Source: PALSA-270 sp963770245 (GTDB lineage Bacteria > Acidobacteriota > Terriglobia > Terriglobales > Acidobacteriaceae). From it: DNA of 64,000 nucleotides. Location of the stretch: the NCBI GenBank assembly GCA_963770245.1, contig CAVYOX010000011.1, positions 62,001-126,000 of the forward strand, in the 5' to 3' direction. Each line of letters begins with the position of its first letter. Positions within the stretch are counted from its first letter, which is position 1. Position numbers and translations under genes: made by a program. Below are positions 46,731 to 55,700 of this stretch, one piece after another. The notes under the pieces were generated by a model, which saw only the letters and a program-made list of their open reading frames with translations, did no database searches and was not told the DNA's origin.

Positions 46731-48251
46731 CTATGGAAGCGTAACCGCCACCACGCCGAAACCGTTCAACGTGATTGTGTCACTTGCCAGCTTGGCGGAG
46801 GCAGGAGGCTGGAGAGCCGTTGTCTGGTCCACATATTCCTCTTGCCCGCCGCTCGCACCCGGCACCGAAATCTCGAACGCGCGGTCGCGCTTGTTGACCA
46901 ACAGAATACGCCGCTTTCCGTCGCGGGTCACAACCGCCATGGAGTAGACGTACGGGTGGGAAGCCTCGAAGGGACTGAAAGGTGCAATTTCTGCGAGCTT
47001 ATCCCCGGGCCCAAAGTTGTCGTGCAGAAGCTTCAGCACCCAGAAGCGGGCGTTGGGTTTCCCTGTATTCCAATCCACCATTGAAACGGAAGGGAATTGT
47101 GTGGGGTAGCCGACAAGCTGGGACTCGCCCGCCACGTCCACCCCCATCTGGGTGAGCTCGCCGAAAATGTAAGCGTACATGGCTCCGGCGAGGTTCCAGT
47201 AGGAATTCGGAATCGGCTGGGTGACGTGACCTAGCTCACCCTGCCCCGAGTCGTCGGCGGAAATGGCTCCGATCTCGTCGATGGTGGTCCGGGTCTCGGG
47301 AGAGAGCCGTTTCCGAATGGACTCAATATAGTGCACGCTATTGAGGAATGCTTCGGCCTGGGCGAAGAACGTGTACTGTTGCACGTCTGCACTCTGGTCC
47401 GCGGTGGGTACGGCGTAGAAGTGATAGGAAATAAAATCCAGCGGGACGCCGGGCTGGTGATTCTTGTGGTTCAGGAAGTATTCAAAGAACGCGGGATTGT
47501 CCGAGGGCTTGGCCAGCGCCATACCCACAAATTTGGTCTCCGGTTGCACCCGCCGCATGGCAGTCACCACCGCGTCGTAGACACGGGTATAGGTCTCAGG
47601 CGACATGTGGTGCTCAAACTCGACTTCGTTCAAGACCTCCCAGTAGGGAATTGCATAGTGGTAGCCGGATTCGTGCCGCACACCGGCTTCATCCGTAAAG
47701 CCGCCCTGGGTGTACCACGCGAGCAGTCGGGCATAGTAATCCGCTACCTCGTGCCCGCTTGGATCACGAAGTTCGGTGCCTTGTTCGTAATCCCAGGTCA
47801 CCTGGTTTGGATCGGAAGGATAAGCGATAGGTTTGTCGGTCTTGTACATCCATTGGGGGATGGTGCTGAAGTTCAGAATAACGGAATGGCCTTTCGTAGC
47901 CTCGAGAAAATCGATGGTCATGGGGTCGATGTTGGAGAAATCCCATGACGTCTTACCGCCGGCCGGCGGCTCCAGTTCCGCCACACCCAGCTTCGGATAA
48001 GGTAACCAGGGGACATAACGGACGTAGTCCGCCTGCAGATCGCGAAGCGTCTGGAAGACATTGTCGTGGATCGCTGTGCCGCGCTCTAGCGGCGGGTTGA
48101 CCACAACTTGCAGAGTCGGTGTGGTCTGCGAAACCCGTGTGACCTCATCCCAATGTACCGTGATCGGCAGCGGTTTATCCTGTGCATGCGACGGCTCTGC
48201 TGCCGCCGCCAGAATCAGCGCGATGAGCAATGGCAGGAATACACGATTCAC
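46731..48251 (-). CDS. Secreted GH39-like glycosidase
   Basis: The 506-residue enzyme has a signal peptide (NRVFLPLLIALILAAAAEPSHAQ with a GTG start at 48251, preceded by GGAGGA 6 bases upstream), then a TIM barrel resembling GH39 beta-xylosidases and relatives: the acid/base lies in PYWEVLNEVEFEHHMSPETY. A C-terminal beta domain follows. Substrate is unclear; in a rhamnose island it may act on side chains such as beta-linked sugars of the same polysaccharide. Its divergent partner is the isomerase operon, with shared CAATAG elements between them. The longer ATG reading at 48329 would begin inside the promoter. Confidence 0.72.
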   Translation of the reverse strand: MNRVFLPLLIALILAAAAEPSHAQDKPLPITVHWDEVTRVSQTTPTLQVVVNPPLERGTAIHDNVFQTLRDLQADYVRYVPWLPYPKLGVAELEPPAGGKTSWDFSNIDPMTIDFLEATKGHSVILNFSTIPQWMYKTDKPIAYPSDPNQVTWDYEQGTELRDPSGHEVADYYARLLAWYTQGGFTDEAGVRHESGYHYAIPYWEVLNEVEFEHHMSPETYTRVYDAVVTAMRRVQPETKFVGMALAKPSDNPAFFEYFLNHKNHQPGVPLDFISYHFYAVPTADQSADVQQYTFFAQAEAFLNSVHYIESIRKRLSPETRTTIDEIGAISADDSGQGELGHVTQPIPNSYWNLAGAMYAYIFGELTQMGVDVAGESQLVGYPTQFPSVSMVDWNTGKPNARFWVLKLLHDNFGPGDKLAEIAPFSPFEASHPYVYSMAVVTRDGKRRILLVNKRDRAFEISVPGASGGQEEYVDQTTALQPPASAKLASDTITLNGFGVVAVTLP

Positions 48252-48308
48252 GAAAGTCCTCCGCAGGAAAGTCTTGGGCACCGGCAGGCAGAGCCAAGGT
48301 AGCGCCCC

Positions 48309-48386
48309 ATTGTGCGGGTTGTCATGCAATAGTTCAATAGGAAAAATAAATGGCTATTGACAGTCGTGTCTCCCCAGGGATACAGT
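48309..48386. promoter_or_regulatory. Divergent promoters sharing CAATAG-TT-CAATAG
   Basis: CAATAG-TT-CAATAG lies at 48327-48340. Rightward: TTGACA (48357-48362), 18 bases, TACAGT (48381-48386), with a CTATTG at 48354-48359 overlapping the -35. Leftward: TTGAAC (complement of 48332-48337), 17 bases, CACAAT (complement of 48309-48314). The repeat covers the leftward -35 and lies just upstream of the rightward one. Confidence 0.65.
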
Positions 48387-48450
48387 TCGACCCGTCGAGC
48401 GAAAGGGCCCCTAGCGATAAAATGGCCTGCGGAGGGGAGGTCCCACGCAC

Positions 48451-49941
48451 TTGAGCAAGGACTCCGCGCAGGCATCTGCGAGTGTGCACGCCGGCACGAT
48501 GATCGGGCGCCCGTCCGACCGTACGCTGCAGGTTGGGCTATTCGGGATTGGTCTCGCGGCATACTGGCCGCAATTCCAGGGACTAGAAGAACGGCTGAAG
48601 GGGTACACCCTCCGTGTCGCGGAGCGATTGGGGCGGCCTGGCGTGGCAGTGGTGAATCTGGGTTTGATCGATACCCCTGCAAAGGCCGTTATCGCAGGGC
48701 ATCAATTTCGCCAGGCCGACGTTGATCTCATTTTTCTTCATGTTACGACCTACGCCTTGTCTTCCACCGTGCTTCCCGTCGTGAGGCGGGCAAAAGTTCC
48801 GGTGATCATTCTGAACCTTTCACCCGCTCCGGCGATCGACTACGACTGGTTCAACCAGCTGGGTGACCGTACAAAGATGACGGGGGAGTGGCTGGCTTAT
48901 TGTCAGGCTTGTCCGGTGCCGGAGATCGCGAATGTCTTCAACCGCTGTCGCATTCCTTTTTTCCAAATTACCGGCATGCTGGAAAACGATCCTGCCTCAT
49001 GGGACGAAATTGGCCAGTGGATCGAAGCCGCGCGAGCGGCCCATATCATGGAGCACAATCGTCTGGGGATCATGGGCCATTATTATGGCGGGATGCTCGA
49101 CATCTATTCCGATCTGACGCAGCATTGCGCTTACTTCGGCGGGCACATCGAGGTAGTGGAAGTGGACGAGCTGGCAGAGTTGCGGCGGCATGTGAGCGCG
49201 GCGGAGATTTCTGATCGCAGGGAGCAATTTCAGGACACATTTGATGTGCAACCCGATTGCGACAAGGAGGAGCTCGATCGCGCCGCCCGCACATCCGTAG
49301 CACTCGACCGGTTGGTCGAGATCCATCAGCTCGGTTCGCTCGCGTATTACTACCAGGGGACGGGAAACCTGGAGAACGAGGATGCCATCAGCTCGATCAT
49401 TCTGGGAACCAGTCTTCTGACCGGTCGGGGTGTTCCTGTAGCTGGCGAATTCGAAATCAAGAACGCGCAGGCCATGAAAATCATGGACTGCTTCGGCGCC
49501 GGTGGTTCCTTTACGGAATATTATGCGGCTGACTATGACCAAGATGTCGTATTGATGGGGCACGACGGTCCCGGACACATCGCAATCGCAGAGGGCAAGA
49601 CGAAAGTTCGTCCGTTGCAGGTTTATCACGGGAAGGTTGGCCGGGGGCTTTCGGTAGAGATGTCGGTCAAACACGGTCCGGTAACGTTGCTCTCGGTGGT
49701 TCAAACCGTCGATGGCAGGCTGAAGCTGCTTGTGGCGGAAGGGGAATCCGTGCCTGGTCCAATTCTAGAGATCGGGAACACCAACAGTCGCTATCGCTTT
49801 TCCATCGGCACACGGAATTTCATCAACGCGTGGAACGCGCACGGCCCCGCTCACCATTGCGCAATGGGCATAGGTCATATTTCCGGTAAGCTCAGCAAGC
49901 TCGGAAAGTTGTTAGGCATGGATTGCGTGCAGGTGTGCTGA
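48451..49941 (+). CDS. L-arabinose/L-fucose isomerase-family protein
   Basis: The 496-residue protein belongs to the L-fucose/L-arabinose isomerase fold: an N-terminal Rossmann-like part (FGIGLAAYWPQFQGLEERL), HNRLGIMGHYYGGMLDIYSD in the centre and a C-terminal part with candidate metal residues in GAGGSFTEYYAADYDQDVVL and GHDGPGHIAIAEGK, then FINAWNAHGPAHHCAMGIGH. The start is a TTG at 48451 with GGAGGGGAGG 10 bases upstream; an ATG at 48499 is possible. It is first in an operon with rhaM and rhaT, so it may isomerise L-rhamnose or another deoxy-sugar, even though a RhaI is present elsewhere. The substrate is inference. Confidence 0.72.
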   Translation: MSKDSAQASASVHAGTMIGRPSDRTLQVGLFGIGLAAYWPQFQGLEERLKGYTLRVAERLGRPGVAVVNLGLIDTPAKAVIAGHQFRQADVDLIFLHVTTYALSSTVLPVVRRAKVPVIILNLSPAPAIDYDWFNQLGDRTKMTGEWLAYCQACPVPEIANVFNRCRIPFFQITGMLENDPASWDEIGQWIEAARAAHIMEHNRLGIMGHYYGGMLDIYSDLTQHCAYFGGHIEVVEVDELAELRRHVSAAEISDRREQFQDTFDVQPDCDKEELDRAARTSVALDRLVEIHQLGSLAYYYQGTGNLENEDAISSIILGTSLLTGRGVPVAGEFEIKNAQAMKIMDCFGAGGSFTEYYAADYDQDVVLMGHDGPGHIAIAEGKTKVRPLQVYHGKVGRGLSVEMSVKHGPVTLLSVVQTVDGRLKLLVAEGESVPGPILEIGNTNSRYRFSIGTRNFINAWNAHGPAHHCAMGIGHISGKLSKLGKLLGMDCVQVC

Positions 49942-49977
49942 GCGTCGAACGCCAACTATTTTCCAGCTGACGCTTTT

Positions 49978-50295
49978 ATGAAACGTATCTGCTTTGTGTT
50001 GCAGGTCAAACCCGAGCGGCTGGTCGAGTATAAAGAACGCCATCGCACCGTTTGGCCGGAAATGCTGGCGGCATTGCGAGAGACGGGATGGAACAACTAT
50101 TCATTGTTTCTCCGAAGCGACGGTCTTTTGGTTGGCTACCTGGAAACCGAAGATTTCGAACGTGCGCGGGCGGGCATGCAAAAGCGCGAGGTGAATGAAA
50201 AGTGGCAGCGCGAGATGGCGGACTTCTTTCTGCAGCCCGCTGGATCCCTGCCCGACCGCGCGATGGAGACGTTGGAAGAAGTTTTTCATCTCTGA
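49978..50295 (+). CDS. rhaM: L-rhamnose mutarotase
   Basis: This complete 105-residue protein interconverts alpha- and beta-L-rhamnopyranose. It has the family's LQVKPERLVEYKERHRTVWPEML, with the catalytic histidine in RHRTVWPEM, the NNYSLFLR segment and the C-terminal LEEVFHL. Cytoplasmic, small dimer in known members. It lies 36 bases after the isomerase gene and 20 bases before rhaT, so the three form one operon. Confidence 0.95.
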   Translation: MKRICFVLQVKPERLVEYKERHRTVWPEMLAALRETGWNNYSLFLRSDGLLVGYLETEDFERARAGMQKREVNEKWQREMADFFLQPAGSLPDRAMETLEEVFHL

Positions 50296-50315
50296 CCTCA
50301 TCCTTGAGGAGTCCT

Positions 50316-51524
50316 ATGGTCCCAAATCCGGCTCTAGGTGTGCTGTTTCATTGGCTGGGAGGTCTGGCTTCCGCAAGTTTCTATGTGCCGTACCGTTGGG
50401 TGAGGCGCTGGTCGTGGGAGACCTACTGGCTGGCTGGCGGCGTTTTCAGTTGGATTTTCGCTCCCTGGATTCTGGGCTGGGTGATGACGAAGGATTTGCC
50501 GGCGGTTCTTTTGCAGGCGCCGCCTTCGACTCTGTTCTGGACATTCTTTTTCGGACTGATGTGGGGAATCGGCGGGCTCACGTTCGGCCTGACCATGCGC
50601 TACCTGGGACTCTCGCTGGGCATGGCGGTCGTTCTCGGCCTCTGCGCGGCGTTTGGCACATTGATGCCGCCTATTTTCCGTGGTCAATTCCTGACCCAGG
50701 TGGTGGGAACGAGTTCGGGCAGAGTGATTCTTCTGGGCATCTTCGTTTGTCTCTTGGGGATTGCCGCCGCGGGATTGGCGGGCATTTTCAAAGAGCGCGC
50801 GATGTCAGCGGAAGAGCAGAAGGCGGTCATCAAGGAGTTCGATCTCAAGAAAGGGATTGCTGTTGCCACGCTGTCCGGCGTAATGAGCGCCTGTTTTGCT
50901 TATGGGTTGGCGGCCGGAGACCCGATCAAGGCCCTCACGTTGAAGCACGGGACTCCTGTCCTGTGGCAAGGCTTGCCCGTACTGGTGGTTGTGCTGATCG
51001 GTGGTTTTACGACCAACTTCATCTGGTGCCTGATACTCAACCTCCGGAACAAAACCGGATACCAGTACTTCAGTTCGACATCACGAGAATCGAACCACGG
51101 AGAGGAGACCACAATCGAAACCGCCATCGACGCCCCTGGGCGCGAGGTCGTTGAGCACATTCCGGCCGCCAGACAAGGCACTCAGGCGGTTGCGGTGTTG
51201 GTCGAGAAGAGCGGCCCACAGGGAAACCGCGAGCCCGTGCCCATGCTGGCAAACTACCTGCTTTGTGCTCTTGCTGGCACCACATGGTACTTCCAGTTTT
51301 TTTTCTACACCATGGGCGAGACCCAGATGGGACGGTTCAAGTTTTCCAGTTGGACGCTCCACATGGCGAGCATCATCATTTTCAGCACATTGTGGGGGCT
51401 GGGATTGAAGGAATGGAAAGGCGCCGGAGCCCCCGCGATGCGTCTGCTTTCGTTGGCGCTGGCGTTGCTGGTTGGGTCGACGGTGATTGTTGGATATGGA
51501 AACTATCTCGGGCTGGCACATTAG
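50316..51524 (+). CDS. rhaT: L-rhamnose/proton symporter
   Basis: The 402-residue membrane protein has ten hydrophobic segments typical of RhaT, for example GVLFHWLGGLASASFYVPYR, FWTFFFGLMWGIGGLTFGL and GGFTTNFIWCLILNLRNKTG. It imports L-rhamnose across the inner membrane with protons. I chose the ATG at 50316 with GAGGA upstream; the open frame begins earlier inside rhaM. It is about 60 residues longer than E. coli RhaT, mainly because of a hydrophilic insert at about residues 258-308 between membrane segments. A diverged remnant of a second copy lies at 37 kb. Confidence 0.92.
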   Translation: MVPNPALGVLFHWLGGLASASFYVPYRWVRRWSWETYWLAGGVFSWIFAPWILGWVMTKDLPAVLLQAPPSTLFWTFFFGLMWGIGGLTFGLTMRYLGLSLGMAVVLGLCAAFGTLMPPIFRGQFLTQVVGTSSGRVILLGIFVCLLGIAAAGLAGIFKERAMSAEEQKAVIKEFDLKKGIAVATLSGVMSACFAYGLAAGDPIKALTLKHGTPVLWQGLPVLVVVLIGGFTTNFIWCLILNLRNKTGYQYFSSTSRESNHGEETTIETAIDAPGREVVEHIPAARQGTQAVAVLVEKSGPQGNREPVPMLANYLLCALAGTTWYFQFFFYTMGETQMGRFKFSSWTLHMASIIIFSTLWGLGLKEWKGAGAPAMRLLSLALALLVGSTVIVGYGNYLGLAH

Positions 51525-51705
51525 ATCGACGTGATGGGCAACCCGGCTTTCCGCCCAGATTAGACTGCATTCGCCCCGCGAAGAGCGCTGCCACCGCTTT
51601 TGTTCTGAGCAGAGCTTCCCTGGTGATTTTCACGGGGTTTGCCGTCGGCCGGCGAGGCTTCCTTCACCGCCCGCCGGAGTTCGGCTCGGCTGCTATCTGT
51701 GATTC

Positions 51706-51763
51706 AATAGAGAAACAATTCTTTATTTTGCTTGACTCCCCCGCCGTCGTCTCGGTAAAGTGC
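51706..51763 (+). promoter_or_regulatory. Promoter and CAATAG-type element of the GH106 gene
   Basis: TCAATAGAGAAACAATTC (51706-51723) lacks one G relative to the copies at 33882 and 39395. TTGACT (51734-51739) starts 28 bases after its first base, and an 18-base spacer leads to TAAAGT (51758-51763). The same -10 and TGC follow at 39447. Confidence 0.7.
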
Positions 51764-51910
51764 GCAGGTTAAACCATCAGCCAAGTCTCCTTCGTGTTTT
51801 TGAGCCTCACCTTTGTTCCCTTGGATCGCACTGTGATCGGGGGCGAAGCCGGGTTGCCCTTTGTGCGGGCCTTTTTTGCAATTGAACATTCCAGAAACGA
51901 GGCACCGGGA

Positions 51911-54900
51911 ATGAGCAAGTTTCGCTACGCGGTTCGATTCTTTGGGTTCGCAATGATGCTGGTAGGTTTGGGCCTCGCGGCTCCCGGACAGAATTCGGGG
52001 AGCTCGGGCGACGATTTGGAGAAAAACTTCAAGCAGCCTCCGGACTTTGCCAAGCCACGCATTTGGTGGCATTGGATGAATGGCAATGTCACAAAAGAAG
52101 GCATTACGGCGGATCTGGAGTGGATGCATCGCGTGGGCATCGCGGGCATGCAGGTGTTCGACGGCAACCTAGGAACGCCGCAATTCGTGGACCATCGGCT
52201 GGTGTGGATGACCCCGGAGTGGAAGGCTGCACTCCGCCACGCCGGCTCGGAGGCCGACAGGCTTGGACTGGAGATGGCGATGGCTGCTTCCGGGGGGTGG
52301 AGCGAAACCGCCGGGCCCTGGGTGAAACCTGAAGAAGCCATGAAGAAGGTGGTTTGGAGCGAAACTCATGTGCAGGGTCCGCAAAGGTTCACCGGCACGC
52401 TGGCACATCCTCCCACTACGAACGGCCGTTTCCAGAATATTGCGGCTCCTCCCGACTTCAATTTTCCTGAGGCCTCGGACCTGCCCGGCGCCAAACCGCA
52501 ACCGAAGATGCCACCGCCGCCTCCGGACCCGACCTACTACGCCGACACCAAAGTACTGGCGTATCGCCTGCCGGCGGGTGAGGTGAGGATGGCGGATCTG
52601 CATCCGAAGGTCACATCGAGCGCGGGCAATCTCGATTCGGCCGCGCTCATGGCCGGCGATGTCAGCAAGAATGTGCCTCTGCCATATCCTGAAGACGGCA
52701 AACCCGCTTGGATTGAATTCGAATTCGGAAGACCGTTTCGAACCGAAGCGTTCACCATTGCGGCAGGAACGGTAAGCACATTCGGGGGAAGCTCGATTCC
52801 CGATGGAGATGTCCAGGCAAGCCAGGATGGCACGAACTGGGATACTCTCGTCACTCTACCCGGCCCTGGCCATGCCTTTTCTGGCTTTCCGCTGCGCACC
52901 TATTCGTATCCCGCAACCACGGCTAGATACTATCGATTGGTGTTGCGGCCCGGGCCGCCGAGCCCATTCGCGGCAATGCTGGGCCTGCCGCCCGTCCGAC
53001 AATTCGAAATCGCTGAGATCGAGTTCGACTCTACACCGCGCGTCAATCACTGGCAGGAAAAGGCGGGCTTCGCCAACATGTTGGAATACGAGTCGGCCGC
53101 CACACCGGTCGTCGAGCCAACCGAGGTGGTCGCCCGCCGTGATGTCGTCGATTTGACCTCGACGATGCGCAAGGACGGCACGCTCAATTGGGACGTACCC
53201 GCCGGCAAATGGGTGATATTGCGCATGGGATATTCGCTGACGGGGGAAAAGAATCATCCTGCAAGTCCGGAAGCAACCGGATACGAGGTCGACAAGCTGA
53301 GCAGCAAGCATGTCAACGAGTACGCGAGAACTTACGTTGACATGATTTCAGGCGCGCTAGGTCCCTACTTCGGCAAGAGCTTCCGCTATTTCGTCATGGA
53401 TAGCTGGGAGGCCAATGACCAGAACTGGACCGAGGAGATGATCAGCGAGTTCCACAAGCGTCGGGGATATGATCCGACTCCCTATTTGCCGGTGCTGACC
53501 GGCAGAATTGTGGAAAGCGCCGATGTGAGTGATCGCTTTCTATGGGACTTTCGCCGCACCATCGCAGACCTGCTCGCTGAGAATCACTATGGAGTGGCGG
53601 CAAAATATTTTCATCAGCACGGCGTCGGGCTCTATGCGGAAGCCATGGGCGCGGGCCTGCCGACGATCGGCGACGGGCTGGAAAACAAAGGTCAGGTAGA
53701 CATTCCGATGGGGGAATTCTGGACACCGCTTCCGGGGCAACCGGACACCCCGGAACATCCCACAGATCTTCGCGAAGCTGCCTCGGCGGCGCACATCTAC
53801 GGTAAAGGCCTGGCTGGCGCGGAATCCTTTACGACCATGCCGTTCGTTCCTATGTGGGGCGAAGGGCCATTCTATTTGAAGCCGCTGGCGGACAATGCCT
53901 TTGCGCTGGGCATAAACCGCATCATTTTTCACGAAGGAGCAGAGCAGCCCTTTGTCGATGACCAACACAAGCCGGGAATGACGCTGGGTTTTTTCGGCCA
54001 AAACTACACGCGCAATATTACCTGGGCAGAACAGGCGGTCGCCTGGAACTCGTACCTCTCACGCAGTTCGTACCTGCTGCAGCAGGGGCTTTTCGTCGGG
54101 GACCTGGCCTATTTCTACGGAGAGGGCGCTCCCGTCACGGTGCCATTCTGGAAGGAAGTGCATCCGGCGCCGCCCGCGGGCTACGCTTACGATTATGTTG
54201 ACAGCGAAGTGCTGTTGACCATGACGGTAAAGGAAGGACGGTTGGTTCTGCCGAGCGGTATGATCTATCGCGCGCTGGTGCTGCCCGACGATGTCGATCG
54301 GTTAACCTTGGCGGTGGTGCAGAAGATTCGTGATCTGGTGGCAGCTGGAGCAATCGTGGTTGCACCCAAGCCCGGTAAGTCGCCTAGCCTTACTCAGTAT
54401 CCTTCCGTGGACAATGAGATTCGCTTTGTAGCCAATGAAGTTTGGGGGCCGATCGACGGCAAGAGCGTTACCGAACACAGCTACGGCAAAGGAAAAGTGT
54501 ATTGGGGCAAGGCGGTGGCCGAAGTTCTGGCCGCGGAAAAGACGTCACCCGACTTCGAGTACAATCGCCCGAAGCTGGATACCAATCTGGTGTGGATACA
54601 CCGTCGAACCGCCGATACAGACATTTATTTTGTTGCCAACCAGAAGGAACGGAGTGAAGACGTGGAAACAAGTTTCCGTGTGGACGAAAAAGCTCCTGAG
54701 CTTTGGCACTCCGATACCGGCATGATCGAACCCGCCGAATACAAAATTGAAAATGGCCGTACCATCGTGCCGCTGCATTTGGACCCGGATGGATCTGTGT
54801 TCGTCGTGTTCCGGCAGAGGGCAACGGCTCCATTCCGCACGCTAGCCCGCTCCGCGGAAACTGTGTTGACGACTGTGCAGGGCCCGTGGGCTGTCAGTTT

Positions 54901-55363
54901 CCCGCCCAACTGGGGAGCACCACCTCAGATCAAGCTGGACAACCTGAGCGCCTGGAACACCTCAGTCGACAGCGGAGTAAAGTATTTCTCCGGAACGGCC
55001 ACCTACACGAAAGACATCGACGTTTTGCCGGAATGGTTTCGCCCGGGAACGAAGCTGGTGCTGGATCTGGGGCGAGTCAAGGAAATCGCGGAAATCTCCG
55101 TGAACGGTAAAGCGCTCGGCGAAATCCTCTGGAAGCCCCCATTTCAAGTCGACGTGACCAGCGCTCTCAAGCCGGGAAGCAACCAATTGGAAATCAAAAT
55201 CACAAATCTCTGGCCCAACCGTTTCATCGGCGATCAGCAGCCGGGAGTAGAAAAAAGATATACGTTCACGGATTTCAGACCGTCGAACCTCACCACGGAC
55301 ACACCATTGTACGAATCGGGGCTGCTTGGGCCGGTAAAGCTGTCCGCGGTGGCGGTGCAGTAG
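51911..55363 (+). CDS. Secreted GH106 alpha-L-rhamnosidase
   Basis: The 1,150-residue enzyme has a signal peptide (YAVRFFGFAMMLVGLGLAAPG) with start at ATG 51911, which lies after the promoter; the frame opens at 51794 without a good site. The N-terminal half is the GH106 catalytic barrel: PRIWWHWMNGNVTKEGITAD, then GIAGMQVFDGN and AMAASGGWSETAGPWV, followed by discoidin/carbohydrate-binding-like insertions (DGDVQASQDGTNWDTLVT), and late beta domains with GTATYTKDIDVLPEWF and SVNGKALGEILWKPPF. GH106 removes terminal alpha-L-rhamnose from rhamnogalacturonan-type glycans in other bacteria. It complements the two GH78 enzymes. Confidence 0.9.
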   Translation: MSKFRYAVRFFGFAMMLVGLGLAAPGQNSGSSGDDLEKNFKQPPDFAKPRIWWHWMNGNVTKEGITADLEWMHRVGIAGMQVFDGNLGTPQFVDHRLVWMTPEWKAALRHAGSEADRLGLEMAMAASGGWSETAGPWVKPEEAMKKVVWSETHVQGPQRFTGTLAHPPTTNGRFQNIAAPPDFNFPEASDLPGAKPQPKMPPPPPDPTYYADTKVLAYRLPAGEVRMADLHPKVTSSAGNLDSAALMAGDVSKNVPLPYPEDGKPAWIEFEFGRPFRTEAFTIAAGTVSTFGGSSIPDGDVQASQDGTNWDTLVTLPGPGHAFSGFPLRTYSYPATTARYYRLVLRPGPPSPFAAMLGLPPVRQFEIAEIEFDSTPRVNHWQEKAGFANMLEYESAATPVVEPTEVVARRDVVDLTSTMRKDGTLNWDVPAGKWVILRMGYSLTGEKNHPASPEATGYEVDKLSSKHVNEYARTYVDMISGALGPYFGKSFRYFVMDSWEANDQNWTEEMISEFHKRRGYDPTPYLPVLTGRIVESADVSDRFLWDFRRTIADLLAENHYGVAAKYFHQHGVGLYAEAMGAGLPTIGDGLENKGQVDIPMGEFWTPLPGQPDTPEHPTDLREAASAAHIYGKGLAGAESFTTMPFVPMWGEGPFYLKPLADNAFALGINRIIFHEGAEQPFVDDQHKPGMTLGFFGQNYTRNITWAEQAVAWNSYLSRSSYLLQQGLFVGDLAYFYGEGAPVTVPFWKEVHPAPPAGYAYDYVDSEVLLTMTVKEGRLVLPSGMIYRALVLPDDVDRLTLAVVQKIRDLVAAGAIVVAPKPGKSPSLTQYPSVDNEIRFVANEVWGPIDGKSVTEHSYGKGKVYWGKAVAEVLAAEKTSPDFEYNRPKLDTNLVWIHRRTADTDIYFVANQKERSEDVETSFRVDEKAPELWHSDTGMIEPAEYKIENGRTIVPLHLDPDGSVFVVFRQRATAPFRTLARSAETVLTTVQGPWAVSFPPNWGAPPQIKLDNLSAWNTSVDSGVKYFSGTATYTKDIDVLPEWFRPGTKLVLDLGRVKEIAEISVNGKALGEILWKPPFQVDVTSALKPGSNQLEIKITNLWPNRFIGDQQPGVEKRYTFTDFRPSNLTTDTPLYESGLLGPVKLSAVAVQ

Positions 55364-55700
55364 GGGGAGCGACAGAATAGAAGCGCCCATCTGCCGCGGG
55401 AGGCAATCGTTCGAACATGCGCAGCGGAGGCCGGGACGCTGAAAGCGGCTGGCGATGGTTCACCGCGTGACCAAGGAAGTCGTGCTGAACCTGGGTGGAC
55501 CAAGTCCACGGTTCAAAGATCGGCACGGCAACCAACCTATACGGGGCCCAGCCACCACCAAGCTGAACCGTAAGGATTTTGCCCTGGAGGGAGTTCTCAG
55601 CATCGTGGGGGATGAGATATCCACTACCACTACAATAATCGACGTGGAATTCGTGCGGCGGGCTTCTGACGATTAGAATCGCAGTGTGCGAGTGGCCCAC
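55364..55700. other. Intergenic, no gene recognised
   Basis: About 340 bases between GH106 and the oxidase gene. A 73-codon plus-strand frame (55455-55676) is open but resembles nothing I know and lacks a convincing ribosome site. No strong terminator is seen. Confidence 0.45.

Noticed and set aside
55455..55676. 73-codon plus-strand frame between GH106 and the oxidase
   Set aside because: No recognisable similarity, no good ribosome site, and an opposing frame of similar length exists on the other strand.
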